Positions 1-7,346 of a DNA stretch of 35,022 nt are shown piece after piece. Made by a program: the position numbers and the translations under genes. Location of the stretch: positions 1-35,022 of the forward strand of contig PVWI01000028.1 of NCBI GenBank assembly GCA_003003725.1, read 5' to 3'. How positions within the stretch are numbered: position 1 is the first letter of the stretch; each line of letters opens with the position of its first letter. Below the pieces are notes generated by a model. That model ran no database searches, had not been told where the DNA came from, and was given only the letters and a program-made list of their open reading frames with translations. Source of the DNA: a filamentous cyanobacterium Phorm 6. Lineage in GTDB: Bacteria; Cyanobacteriota; Cyanobacteriia; Cyanobacteriales; Microcoleaceae.

Positions 1-20
1 GGGCAATTCATGAATTGCCC
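1..20. repeat. Perfect 20-bp palindrome
   Basis: GGGCAATTCATGAATTGCCC is its own reverse complement, and CCTAC follows it. Short palindromes of this kind, ending in a CCCCTAC-like edge, are dispersed in Oscillatoriales genomes (recalled, not searched). The element is probably a truncated or minimal member of such a family and has no visible coding role. Confidence 0.7.
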
Positions 21-635
21 CTACCCAAGGTTGTAGCGATCGCATAATTGATGAATCATACCCAGAATCAGCAACGCCGGATTTTTCTGCCGCCGCGCCC
101 CTTGAGCACGGCTTAGACTAAAACCCGTTCTACTCGCTGGCCTGAAAATTCTGGCAATTTTTACCGGATTGTCTTCCTCGGACTGCTTTCTGTGCAAGTT
201 ATATGCCGAACACCTTAATAGAAGATTGCTCCTTGGTATTTGGGGTCTTGAAGGGATTTTGTGCCCGAAAAACCGGGTTTACAAGTAGCTGACACTTACA
301 TCGATCGCCAGTGCTGCCTCGTCTTGTTGAGGTAAAAGTTAACCCCGCACCGGTAATTGCTGACGGCAGATTTGCAGCGACGCTCTAGGTATTTCCATTC
401 ATGGCTGTCTTGCTTTTTATAGCAGAAGGAAGAAGGAACAAGGAACAAGGCTATCTAGGCGAAGCTGAGGGGGTAAAAAGCAGGAAAATACGGCCGCAGC
501 AATATTTTGGGCTCCAGAATATCCTAACCGTCCTTGAAAAATGCTATACCTTGAGCGCAGACTGGATCGGGAATTGGTAAATGCAGGTAACAGATTTTAC
601 TATAAAAAAGTAAAGCATTTAATTTGCAATAATTC

Positions 636-657
636 CCCGCGCGATCGATCGCGCGGG
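636..657. repeat. 22-bp perfect palindrome of HIP1-like sequence
   Basis: The two 11-bp arms, CCCGCGCGATC and GATCGCGCGGG, meet at a GATCGATC core and form a perfect inverted repeat. It is an extended version of the HIP1 octamer theme seen throughout the window. It lies about 190 bp upstream of the cyAbrB start codon, so a regulatory role is conceivable but not shown. Confidence 0.6.
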
Positions 658-776
658 CGATCGAAGCATTTGGGCCGCGAGCAGCAAATAGATCGCCCTT
701 CAAGTATCTTTACTTACACCCCCGGTTTTGAGACCTCGGTAATTAATCCAGAATCTTATATTCAGAATTCTTAGTA

Positions 777-803
777 TTGACACTGAAACAAACTTCATCT
801 AAT
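777..803 (+). promoter_or_regulatory. Candidate sigma-70 promoter for cyAbrB
   Basis: A perfect -35 hexamer TTGACA (777-782) is followed after 15 bp by TCTAAT (798-803, five of six matches to TATAAT), or after 17 bp by the weaker TAATGT (800-805). Transcription would start about 40 nt before the ATG at 850. Spacing is imperfect for the better -10, so this is a candidate only. Confidence 0.4.
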
Positions 804-849
804 GTGTTGTAATTGAAATAAGTAAATTCCAATAAGCGAGGTACAGTCA

Positions 850-1257
850 ATGGCAGAAACAGCTACAGCACCCTTAACAGGAAAAGGTCTGCTTCAAAAA
901 ATCAAAGGCAGTGATTTGCCGCGCAGAGAACTTGCAAAGCTTTGCGGCTACTTCACCGTCAGCAAGAGTGGAGAAACACGGATTAATCTGGCTGAGTTTT
1001 ACGATGCAGTATTAGCTGCTAAGGGCATTGAGCTAGAGAAGTCGAAAGCAGACGGACGCGGGCGAGAAGCGAGTTATCGAGCTAGCGTTCACAAGAATGG
1101 CTCGATCGTGATCGGGGCAAATTATACCCAAGAAATGGGATTAAAGCCAGGTGACGAATTTGAAATTAAACTCGGATACAAGCACATTCGCTTGATTCAG
1201 ATCGATGCGGACAGACCGGATGTGGTAGTGGAAGAAGAGGAGGATACAGAAGAATAG
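850..1257 (+). CDS. cyAbrB-family transcriptional regulator
   Basis: This 135-residue protein is a cyanobacterial AbrB-like DNA-binding regulator. These proteins are abundant in cyanobacteria and tune carbon and nitrogen metabolism, often opposing NtcA. The N-terminal part (LPRRELAKLCGYFTVSKSG, about residues 23-41) and the C-terminal DNA-binding part (HKNGSIVIGANYTQEMGLKPGDEFEIKLGYKHIRL, residues about 81-115, described here as a beta-rich AbrB fold) match the family architecture. Unlike Bacillus AbrB, cyanobacterial members carry the DNA-binding domain at the C-terminus. The tail is acidic (EEEEDTEE). The start is supported by GAGG about 9 nt upstream. The gene is followed after 92 bp by recX. 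Whether it is the cyAbrB1 or cyAbrB2 clade cannot be decided by eye. Confidence 0.9.
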   Translation: MAETATAPLTGKGLLQKIKGSDLPRRELAKLCGYFTVSKSGETRINLAEFYDAVLAAKGIELEKSKADGRGREASYRASVHKNGSIVIGANYTQEMGLKPGDEFEIKLGYKHIRLIQIDADRPDVVVEEEEDTEE

Positions 1258-1349
1258 ATGCGATCGCAATGCAGTCAGCCGATAGCAAGGCGACTGGATT
1301 TGACATTCGCTCTTATTCAGTATTTGCGCGTCACCCTTCAATTTAACTG

Positions 1350-1817
1350 ATGAACTGTCTTGACTATTTCTATTTTCTCTTGTCTCGCAAAGATTACAGC
1401 GCCTCTGAACTTCGCAAAAAGGGGCAAGAGAAAGGTTTTGGCAATGAGGAAATATTGGAGGCGATCGCGCAAATTCAAGACCGGGGCTATCAGTCTGACA
1501 CTCGCTTGGTGGCAAACTCGATCGCCTCTGCCGCTGGCAAATACGGCAAGTCTGCCGTCAAGCGCAAGTGCTTGCAAAAAGGAATTTCCAGCGATTTGTT
1601 CGAGCAAGTCTGGGAAGCAGAAATTGCCGAAAATCTGGACTCGGAAGCACAAAGACTAGCCGAGTTAAAAGCCAAAGTCATGCGGAAATATAAGATCGAG
1701 GCTTGGGGTAAAGTAGACCAAAAAACTAAGGGCAAAGTCTTGAATTACCTGCAATATCGCGGCTTTAATGGCTTTGAAATGTGGCGTCAGTGGGAAACTG
1801 AAGACGAAGAAGACTAA
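1350..1817 (+). CDS. recX: Regulatory protein RecX
   Basis: The 155-residue product is a RecX-family modulator that binds RecA filaments and limits recombinase activity. The family signature is present: an opening CLDYFYFLLSRKDYSASELRKK segment (residues 3-24), the glycine/tyrosine turn AIAQIQDRGYQSDTRLVANSI (about 38-58), and repeated three-helix modules ending in YLQYRGFNGFEMWR. Length is normal for RecX (about 150-260). recA is not adjacent in this window, as is common in cyanobacteria. The start is chosen because MNCLDYFYFLL aligns with the family N-terminus; the Shine-Dalgarno signal is weak. The acidic tail (ETEDEED) is unremarkable. Confidence 0.9.
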   Translation: MNCLDYFYFLLSRKDYSASELRKKGQEKGFGNEEILEAIAQIQDRGYQSDTRLVANSIASAAGKYGKSAVKRKCLQKGISSDLFEQVWEAEIAENLDSEAQRLAELKAKVMRKYKIEAWGKVDQKTKGKVLNYLQYRGFNGFEMWRQWETEDEED

Positions 1818-1846
1818 ATATAGCCTTTGTCTGAGTAACATGAGGT

Positions 1847-1874
1847 GGGCGATCGGGCGATCGGGCGATCGGGC
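1847..1874. repeat. Tandem 8-bp repeat GGGCGATC x3.5
   Basis: Three and a half uninterrupted copies of GGGCGATC lie 30 bp after recX. Each copy carries a CGATCG core, so this is a slippage-prone microsatellite built from HIP1-like sequence. Confidence 0.85.
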
Positions 1875-1947
1875 ATAGGAAGAAGCCCGCATACCTCACA
1901 ACGCTTGAGAACCACTATAGTACGGCATCGGAATTAATATTGCGCAC

Positions 1948-1980
1948 ACTCAGGAAACGGCGTTGTGCCGTTTCCTGAGT
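1948..1980. repeat. Dispersed inverted-repeat element (14-bp arms)
   Basis: The arms ACTCAGGAAACGGC and GCCGTTTCCTGAGT flank a 5-nt loop; a T-run follows at 1985-1989. It could terminate recX transcription. The flank and arm also recur at 3352-3446 (GCATCGGAATTA ... CAGGAGACGGC ... GCCGTCTCCTC), so it belongs to a dispersed repeat family. The rest of the 330-bp gap between recX and the next gene (1818-2147) holds only this element, the 8-bp repeat before it and the heptamers at 2121-2154. Confidence 0.7.
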
Positions 1981-2120
1981 TGCTGTTTTTCGACTGATAT
2001 CAATCCTCAGACTTGCTTCAAAAATTTTCGTATAGCAACCGCCACATCGGTGAGGGCATAAATAACCTGATGAAGGGAGACGAGAACCCACAGCATAAAC
2101 GGTTTGATTGCCGTACTCTG

Positions 2121-2154
2121 TAACTGTCAACTGTCAACTGTCAACTGTCAACTG
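2121..2154. repeat. Heptanucleotide tandem repeat (GTCAACT)n
   Basis: Four to five copies of the heptamer GTCAACT end the recX/DUF4385 intergenic region. The last copies overlap the 3' end of the minus-strand DUF4385 gene and supply its TGA stop at 2148-2150. The same heptamer returns at 14893, 20459, 20930-21150 and 26352. Confidence 0.95.
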
Positions 2155-2642
2155 CTATACATCTGTCGGTGTTTGACTAAAAGCTGGAGATACTTCTCGT
2201 TGATTTTCGCCAGCATCCATTTCTCTTTAAATATAGCGGCGGATTCTGCTTTCACCGGATCTGCTTCTAGCGGCAAAATATCTTTGCGAGCTGCGGTTTG
2301 CTCTGCAACAGAATTCAGCTTTTGAGGGTTCTGCTGGTATTTTCGCCCGCTTTTGTGGTTGGCGTAGCGGCGCGATCGAGTGTAGCCCATCTGTAAGAAC
2401 TTGCGCGCCATGTCGGCTCCCACAAAATCTTCGCGATCGAGATATTCTAAAAACAAGGAGTAAATTTTGCTGCTGGACTCCCTGGCAATTTCAGGAGTCT
2501 TAAATCTCCAAAAAGGCAAAATTTCTCCTTTATATGGCTCCACCAACAGCACTCCTTGTTCTCCTTTCCCCACCCGATAAAGTTCTGGGTGCTGTCGAAA
2601 GTCAAGATTCTTAAAATCCACAGAGTAGTCGAACTGCTTCAT
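2148..2642 (-). CDS. DUF4385 family protein
   Basis: The 164-residue protein matches the DUF4385 family as I remember it. It opens with FDYSVDFKNLDFRQHPELYRVGKGEQGVLLVEPYKGEILPFW, followed by a helix-rich region with FVGADMARKFLQMGYTRSRRYANHK (about residues 74-98). No biochemical role is established. It contains no signal peptide or membrane segment and is Lys/Arg-rich. Its ATG overlaps the TGA of the upstream DoxX gene (ATGA, 2639-2642), so the two are translationally coupled. The stop codon falls inside the GTCAACT repeat, leaving a short MYSS tail; repeat invasion may have altered the extreme C-terminus. Confidence 0.8.
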   Translation of the reverse strand: MKQFDYSVDFKNLDFRQHPELYRVGKGEQGVLLVEPYKGEILPFWRFKTPEIARESSSKIYSLFLEYLDREDFVGADMARKFLQMGYTRSRRYANHKSGRKYQQNPQKLNSVAEQTAARKDILPLEADPVKAESAAIFKEKWMLAKINEKYLQLLVKHRQMYSS

Positions 2643-3064
2643 GGGGTGTTTCCGGGTGTATCTGGAACTATAGAAGCCAGCGGTTTTCCTTCATCAGGTT
2701 TGGTATAAACCCAAGCCCAAGCAATCAAAACGGCTTGAAAAGGCAGCCTGAACCAATACAATAATTGGTTGTGGGGAATCCCTTCTATCGCAATGTTGTT
2801 GACGGCTTGATTGATATTAGCTGGAAATACGGCAACAAACAGGGCAATTAATCCCCACGCCGCCGCCCTGCTGACACGAGGAACTAACAACCCGATTCCG
2901 CCCAAAATCTCAAAAAAACCGCTGATGTAAACCAATGCTTCTGGGTAAGGAAGCTGGGGCGGCACGATTCTGATAAAGGGTACGGGTATTACAAAGTGCA
3001 GCACACCTATAATACTGATAGCTAATGCGAGGATAACTCGCCAAATTTTTGTTTGAGTTTTCAT
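2639..3064 (-). CDS. DoxX-like small membrane protein
   Basis: The 141-residue protein looks like a DoxX/DoxD-type integral membrane protein with four hydrophobic segments (about residues 9-29, 43-62, 69-90 and 112-132 in VILALAISIIGVLHFVI, YPEALVYISGFFEILGGIGLL, AAWGLIALFVAVF and PFQAVLIAWAWVY). The GFFEILGGIGLLVP motif is typical. The ATG at 3064 is preferred over an in-frame upstream codon at 3166 because the preceding 34 residues have no membrane character and the family begins just before the first helix. It forms a two-gene unit with the DUF4385 gene through a 4-bp overlap. The family is linked loosely to redox or oxidative-stress functions; no specific role can be assigned. Confidence 0.8.
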   Translation of the reverse strand: MKTQTKIWRVILALAISIIGVLHFVIPVPFIRIVPPQLPYPEALVYISGFFEILGGIGLLVPRVSRAAAWGLIALFVAVFPANINQAVNNIAIEGIPHNQLLYWFRLPFQAVLIAWAWVYTKPDEGKPLASIVPDTPGNTP

Positions 3065-4104
3065 GGGAAATCGGTAATGAATAATTCTTGATTTGTGGGG
3101 AAAATGCTTGCAAAAATCTGCGATGTGCGATCGAGATGACGGGAGGACTTGGGCACAAAAATTCAAGGGTTCGGGGTTGTTGTGCTCTTGTCAATGGCTG
3201 TAACAATCTTGTTTGGTCAAAAAATCCGGTTTCGGGGTAAGTCCCAGACAAGTTTTAGTAGCCTCAAACTTGAGAAAGCGGCGACTTGAATCTAAGGCTT
3301 GCCGATGCTTGCCTAAAACAGATAGCGCGCGTTTGGATATCAAATCCGTTAGCATCGGAATTATTAATATTACCGAAATCAGGAGACGGCTTGGCCTTAG
3401 TCCCTACAATTAATCAGGGTAGGGAAACGGCACGTGCCGTCTCCTCTATATGATTGCGGTGCAGCCGGAAACGATATGATGATAGGAAGATTTTAAGGTA
3501 TGGTTCCCTGCTATTGCCTCTATCTTCGGGTGGTAAAAACTAATTTTTGGTTCCGGCTAGGGCCAGGCGCAGCCAAACCAGTGAGATTTTCTCGATCGAC
3601 AATGCGTCGCAGCTTAACATTAAATCATCAACATAATTGATGAGTGCGATCGGTTCTAAAATTTCAGCTTGACTTGCGGGCGCTCCTGTTCTGCAAGCTT
3701 TCCTTCGGATCGCTTCGCTAACGCTAACGTACTTGAATTCGATTTATGAATCCGAGTAATTTGTCAAGGACTTTTAGAATTATTTAATATTTTGGGTGTT
3801 AAAATTATTTGTATAAGCAATTCGGGAACACTGTGTAATTTTAATTACAGACTAAATTTTTTAGATTATACCAACTTTGCAAAAATGTTAATCTGGATCA
3901 AACGATCGAGTTTGCTAAAAAGTCGTAGCGTAGCGGGGCGTAAGCCATCGCCCTAAAAACTCACAAATACTCCTAGTTGAATTAAATATTGTCAATATAT
4001 TGTCAATCCTAGGCAGGAACTTTTTAACCACCAGATGATTCAAAAAGACTGAGCCTCCCAGCGCTGTATCATTTTTATCTATACGCAAGCAATCACCGAC
4101 GACC
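3065..4104. other. 1-kb intergenic region with repeat remnants
   Basis: No convincing gene is visible. A 66-codon frame at 3213-3413 overlaps a dispersed repeat and has no recognisable domain. The repeat element at about 3352-3446 is a second, longer copy of the one at 1921-1980; its arms (AGGAGACGGC at 3382-3391, GCCGTCTCCT at 3437-3446) are separated by 45 nt. AT content rises after 3770. Another HIP1-like fragment lies at about 3705-3730, and a direct-repeat candidate operator at 3987-4007 precedes the DUF4168 gene. Confidence 0.6.
3987..4007. promoter_or_regulatory. Candidate operator: TATTGTCAAT direct repeat, 11-bp period
   Basis: Two identical decamers TATTGTCAAT lie at 3987-3996 and 3998-4007, one helical turn apart and about 100 bp upstream of the DUF4168 start. 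They are bracketed by CCTAG sequences at about 3972 and 4008. The geometry suits binding by a dimeric regulator on one DNA face. This is an inference from spacing alone; no known site matches. Confidence 0.3.
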
Positions 4105-4596
4105 ATGAACACCTCACTCAACACCTCTAAATTTGGATTTAACCGGATGCTGCGGCAATCGCTATTGCTTGGCATCATTTCCACAGCAGCTTTGGCTAGT
4201 GGATGGGCGCCCGGTTTGTATGGACAATCATCCCCAAGCCTGGTTTTCGGAGCCGCCGCCCAGGCTCAAGAGATTAGCAACGAAGAAATTACTATCTACG
4301 CTCGCTCTGTGTTGGCAATAGAACCCAGACGCGATCGAGCTTATAACGAAATTAAAGGAATAGTTGGCGGCTCGGTTCCCAGAGTAGTGTGTAACGAAAC
4401 TCAGGAAATTAACAGGCTGTCTGGAAATGTTCGCGGCATCGCCGTGAATTACTGCCAACAAGCTAAAAAAATTATCGAAACTAATGGCTTGACAGTTAGT
4501 CGTTTCAACCAGCTCACTTTGCTCCAGCAAGCGAATCCAGCAGTCAAACAACGAATTCAAGCGGAGCTGCTGCGGCTGCAACAAGCGGGCCAATAG
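4105..4596 (+). CDS. Secreted DUF4168 domain protein
   Basis: The 163-residue product has an N-terminal signal peptide: basic start, hydrophobic core SLLLGIISTAALASGW, probable cleavage after AAAQA near residue 54. The mature part is a small helical DUF4168-type domain (EISNEEITIYARSVLAIEP to RIQAELLRLQQ). Two cysteines (in VVCNET and NYCQQA) lie about 30 residues apart and could form a disulfide in the periplasm. The family is common in cyanobacteria and has no assigned function. The long N-terminal leader could mean that the true start is the internal Met at residue 15 (MLRQSLLLG), which would give a more ordinary signal peptide. Confidence 0.8.
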   Translation: MNTSLNTSKFGFNRMLRQSLLLGIISTAALASGWAPGLYGQSSPSLVFGAAAQAQEISNEEITIYARSVLAIEPRRDRAYNEIKGIVGGSVPRVVCNETQEINRLSGNVRGIAVNYCQQAKKIIETNGLTVSRFNQLTLLQQANPAVKQRIQAELLRLQQAGQ

Positions 4597-4663
4597 ATTG
4601 ATTGTGGGTTTTAGTCTTTCTTCTTATCCCGTTTTATGAGACATTTCCCAAAAAGACAGTTCT

Positions 4664-4685
4664 GAACAGGCTTTCCGGCCTGTTC
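4664..4685 (+). terminator. Stem-loop after DUF4168 gene
   Basis: GAACAGGC and GCCTGTTC form an 8-bp stem with a short TTTCCG loop, 67 bp after the stop codon. There is no T-tract behind it, so it is a weak terminator candidate or an mRNA 3'-end hairpin. Confidence 0.35.
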
Positions 4686-4779
4686 GACAATAATTAATTA
4701 TGGGAGAGGTGTATTGTTCGAGTTACTAGACGGTATGCAAAACTTTTTGAAAAAAGGACGATCGTCTGTAAAGAAGTGC

Positions 4780-4808
4780 TTGACAAAATGACCTAAATGT
4801 GGTATGGA
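4780..4808 (+). promoter_or_regulatory. Candidate promoter of the ureEFG unit
   Basis: TTGACA at 4780-4785 is followed, after 17 bp, by TATGGA (4803-4808, half matching the -10 consensus). It lies about 130 bp upstream of ureE in an otherwise empty 339-bp gap (4597-4935). A GTA-N10-TAC sequence at 4711-4726 resembles an NtcA site but has the wrong spacer length. Confidence 0.35.
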
Positions 4809-4935
4809 AACAAGAACGGGAGCGGTTCAGAGAGATGACAATTTTGCAACTCGCTGTAAATCGCAATTAGAAATAAAAAAATATTCCTCAAAAATTAGAT
4901 GTGAAGTGAATTCATCGGGGGCATAGAATAGAAAA

Positions 4936-5373
4936 ATGCTAACTTTCACAAAACATTTGCCTGCAAATCCCGATGCTGCTGTCAGTTGTAGTTTACCGAT
5001 GACAGCCGACGATCGCACTCGCAGTCGCCACCAATTCCAGACAGAAGGTGGGGAAAAACTGCACCTGAGTTTGCCCAGAGGTACGGTATTGCGCGATCGA
5101 GATTTATTGCAGTCGGAAGACGGTAGCTGCTTGGTATTGGTGACAGCAAAACCTGAATCGGTGCTGACGGTACGCGCTTCAAGTCCACTGCTACTGATGC
5201 GGGCGGCGTATCATTTAGGCAACCGCCACGTAGCTTTAGAAGTTGCTGATAATTATTTAAGGTTTTCTCCTGACTCTGTTTTGCAGGGAATGCTGGAAAA
5301 AATGGGTTTGGAAGTAATAGCAGAAGTTGTGCCATTTCAGCCTGAAACTGGGGCTTACGGACACAACCATTAG
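4936..5373 (+). CDS. ureE: Urease accessory protein UreE (nickel chaperone)
   Basis: UreE delivers nickel to the urease apoenzyme through the UreDFG complex. The 145-residue protein has the N-terminal peptide-binding-like domain ([13 protein letters not shown], about residues 46-58) and the C-terminal metal-binding domain with the conserved [13 protein letters not shown] segment; His98 of GNRH corresponds to the family's dimer-interface nickel ligand. The C-terminal tail is short (GAYGHNH) rather than poly-His, so nickel storage is probably limited. ureF begins 2 bp after the stop. Structural genes ureA-C and ureD are absent from this window, consistent with scattered urease genes in cyanobacteria. 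Confidence 0.95.
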   Translation: MLTFTKHLPANPDAAVSCSLPMTADDRTRSRHQFQTEGGEKLHLSLPRGTVLRDRDLLQSEDGSCLVLVTAKPESVLTVRASSPLLLMRAAYHLGNRHVALEVADNYLRFSPDSVLQGMLEKMGLEVIAEVVPFQPETGAYGHNH

Positions 5374-5375
5374 GA

Positions 5376-6140
5376 ATGGGGAATGGGGAATTGAAACCAA
5401 CAAATAACAACAGTCAACCGTCAACAGTGAACAATCAACTTTTATGTTTGTTACAGTTAGCTTTTGCACCTGTGGGAGCTTATAGTTATTCTGAGGGAAT
5501 TGAAAGTTTGGTAGAAACCGGTGCGATCGACAGCGAGATTAGTTTGAGGAATTGGTTAGAAAATTCGCTGGAATTTGGGGCGGTGCGAGTAGAAGCTGCT
5601 GTGGCGATACGGGCGTTGAGGGCGGCACAGATTGGGGATTTGAAGGCTTTGAGTTACTGGAATGCTTGGGCGACTGCTGCTAAGGAAAGTGAAGAGTTGC
5701 GCTTGCAAAGTTGGCAAATGGGGCGGACTTTGACGCGGTTGTTGCTGGATTTGCGTGAAGCGAAGCTATCCCGCAGGGAATCGCCCGTTGTTTCTGATTT
5801 AACAACTATTGTAAAAGATTTGGTGGAAGTTGGCGGCAATCCGTGCAATTTTGCGATCGGCTTTGGGATAGCGGCGGCTTGTTGGCAGATTGAAGAGGAA
5901 GCGGCTGTGGTAGGATATTTGTACAGTTGGGCCGCAAATTTGGCGGGTTCGGGAGTGAAATTGATTCCCCTCGGTCAAACTGCGGGCCAGCAGTTACTGT
6001 TAGATTTACATTCTCAAATTAGTTTAACCGCGCGGGAAGTTTTACAATTAGAAGATGATGAACTTGCTAGTTGTAGCTGGGGATTGGGACTGGCTAGCAT
6101 GGCGCACGAAACTCAGTACACTCGGTTGTTTCGGAGTTGA
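5376..6140 (+). CDS. ureF: Urease accessory protein UreF
   Basis: UreF bridges UreD and UreG during nickel insertion. Family landmarks are LQLAFAPVGAYSYSEGIESLVETG (about residues 27-50), SWQMGRTL, GNPCNFAIGFGIAAA and the C-terminal LASMAHETQYTRLFRS. Two oddities are visible. The first 25 residues (GELKPTNNNSQPSTVN) are encoded by degenerate GTCAACT heptamer repeat; a GTG at 5427 would give a start closer to the family norm. A 33-bp dispersed repeat at 5754-5786 adds REAKLSRRESP in a region where, from memory, homologues are shorter. At 254 residues the protein is longer than the usual 220-235. Core motifs look intact, so function is likely kept. Confidence 0.93.
   Translation: MGNGELKPTNNNSQPSTVNNQLLCLLQLAFAPVGAYSYSEGIESLVETGAIDSEISLRNWLENSLEFGAVRVEAAVAIRALRAAQIGDLKALSYWNAWATAAKESEELRLQSWQMGRTLTRLLLDLREAKLSRRESPVVSDLTTIVKDLVEVGGNPCNFAIGFGIAAACWQIEEEAAVVGYLYSWAANLAGSGVKLIPLGQTAGQQLLLDLHSQISLTAREVLQLEDDELASCSWGLGLASMAHETQYTRLFRS
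5754..5786. repeat. 33-bp dispersed repeat inside ureF
   Basis: The segment with core CTATCCCGCAGGGAATCGCC is nearly identical (31 of 33 bases) to 30334-30366 in the phytochrome gene. The two proteins are unrelated and the copies are read in different frames: here REAKLSRRESP, there VKQSYPVGNRP. The core TCCCGYAGGGA is nearly palindromic. Confidence 0.85.
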
Positions 6141-6198
6141 AAATTGGCAGGGGGAAAATTCGGCAACGGAAGGTACGCCACAAGCACCCTACAATATA

Positions 6199-6241
6199 AA
6201 AAAATCTAAAATCTAAAATCTAAAATCTAAAATCTAAAATC
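6199..6241. repeat. Heptanucleotide tandem repeat (AAAATCT)n
   Basis: About six copies of AAAATCT fill the last 45 bp of the 104-bp ureF-ureG gap and end 3 bp before the ureG start. The ribosome-binding region of ureG therefore consists of this repeat and has no Shine-Dalgarno sequence. Confidence 0.95.
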
Positions 6242-6244
6242 GAT

Positions 6245-6841
6245 ATGAGTGCTTTTCGTGTAGGAATTGCTGGCCCGGTTGGTTCGGGGAAAACTGCTTT
6301 GCTTGATGCTTTGTGTAAGGCGCTGCGACAGCAGTACCAGATTGCTGTGGTTACTAATGATATCTATACTCAGGAAGATGCACAGTTTTTGGTTCGGAGT
6401 CAAGCTTTGGAGAGCGATCGAATTTTGGGCGTAGAAACGGGAGGCTGTCCCCACACAGCCATCCGCGAAGATGCTTCGATCAACTTGGTAGCTATAGAAG
6501 AGTTAGAACACAAATTTACTGATTTAGATTTAGTCTTTGTCGAAAGCGGCGGCGACAATTTGGCGGCAACTTTTAGCCCGGAGTTGGTGGATTTGACAAT
6601 TTATGTAATCGATGTCGCTGCGGGCGATAAAATTCCGCGCAAGGGCGGGCCGGGAATTACTAAATCGGATTTATTAGTGATTAATAAAATAGACCTCGCG
6701 CCTTTTGTGGGTGCAGATTTGGGCGTGATGGAACGGGATGCTAAAAAGATGCGCGGAGAGAAACCTTTTGTTTTTACTAACTTGAAGACGAAGGATGGCT
6801 TAGGGTCGGTGGTTGATTTTGTGAAGCTGAATGTCGCCTAG
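6245..6841 (+). CDS. ureG: Urease accessory GTPase UreG
   Basis: UreG is the SIMIBI-class GTPase that couples GTP hydrolysis to nickel delivery into urease. The 198-residue protein has the P-loop GPVGSGKT (residues 10-17), the metal-binding [17 protein letters not shown] motif with Cys68-Pro69-His70, the switch region [17 protein letters not shown], and the guanine-specificity motif NKID. The N-terminus lacks a His-rich extension. Length and motifs are fully normal. It follows ureE and ureF on the same strand, but the 104-bp repeat-filled gap may weaken co-expression. Confidence 0.97.
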   Translation: MSAFRVGIAGPVGSGKTALLDALCKALRQQYQIAVVTNDIYTQEDAQFLVRSQALESDRILGVETGGCPHTAIREDASINLVAIEELEHKFTDLDLVFVESGGDNLAATFSPELVDLTIYVIDVAAGDKIPRKGGPGITKSDLLVINKIDLAPFVGADLGVMERDAKKMRGEKPFVFTNLKTKDGLGSVVDFVKLNVA

Positions 6842-6896
6842 GGCGATCGCATCTAGTATCATGGAAATAAGCCGTTTAATGATAACTAAGTAAGTT

Positions 6897-7346
6897 ATGC
6901 TGAGTTGTGATGATGCAGCCAAATACTTTTTGGCTCAGGTAAGTGAAGATGCTGGCGATCTGATATCTAATCTCAAACTTCAGAAATTGCTTTACTATGC
7001 TCAAGGCTTTCATTTAGCTTTGTACGACGAACCGCTATTTCCTGAAGCGATAGAAGCATGGACTCACGGGCCGGTTGTTCCTGATTTATACCGTCACTAT
7101 AAAAAGTATGGTGCTGGTGCAATTCCATGTCCTGAAGATATAGACTTTTCGATTTATGACGAAAAAACTAAGAGCCTGCTTGATGAAGTTTACTCAGTGT
7201 TTGGGCAGTTTGCTGCATGGAAGTTACGCAACATGACGCAAGAAGAATATCCCTGGAAACTTGCCGCTCAAAATAGCGGTACAATTACTCATCAATCGCT
7301 TCAGGAATACTTCAAGACTCAACTCAATTGTGAAGAAGCAGTTTAA
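6897..7346 (+). CDS. Panacea-domain (SocA-like, DUF4065) antitoxin
   Basis: The 149-residue protein carries the Panacea/DUF4065 domain found in SocA and in many toxin-antitoxin pairs, where it neutralises varied toxins. Landmarks are ISNLKLQKLLYYAQGFHLAL (about residues 23-42), PLFPEAIEAWTHGPVVPDLYRHYKKYG (about 46-72), and a C-terminal helix-rich segment ending LQEYFKTQL. The start ATG at 6897 aligns with the family N-terminus (LSCDDAAKYFL). A second frame begins before this gene's stop codon, the usual sign of a two-gene TA operon. It is placed between ureG and murG with no functional link to either. That the domain is an antitoxin here is an inference from family and layout. Confidence 0.85.
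   Translation: MLSCDDAAKYFLAQVSEDAGDLISNLKLQKLLYYAQGFHLALYDEPLFPEAIEAWTHGPVVPDLYRHYKKYGAGAIPCPEDIDFSIYDEKTKSLLDEVYSVFGQFAAWKLRNMTQEEYPWKLAAQNSGTITHQSLQEYFKTQLNCEEAV

Larger units (their letters stand above)
21..849. other. Intergenic region upstream of cyAbrB, no convincing gene
   Basis: No reading frame here looks like a conserved protein. A 77-codon frame at 541-774 has a composition unlike its neighbours (Arg-rich where it crosses a GATC palindrome) and no recognisable domain. The stretch at 421-480 is purine-rich with short direct repeats (AGGAAC). A 22-bp palindrome lies at 636-657 and a possible promoter for the next gene at 777-803. The left part may be the end of a locus outside the window. 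Confidence 0.6.

Noticed and set aside
541-774. 77-codon open frame before cyAbrB
   Set aside because: It runs through a GATC palindrome that gives an Arg-rich stretch and has no domain or plausible ribosome-binding site. Composition suggests non-coding DNA.
3213-3413. 66-codon open frame in the 3.1-4.1 kb gap
   Set aside because: The second half lies in a dispersed repeat and the protein has no recognisable features.
4711-4726. NtcA site upstream of ureE (GTA-N10-TAC)
   Set aside because: The spacer is 10 rather than 8 and no -10 box lies at the right distance, in contrast to the clear nirB site.
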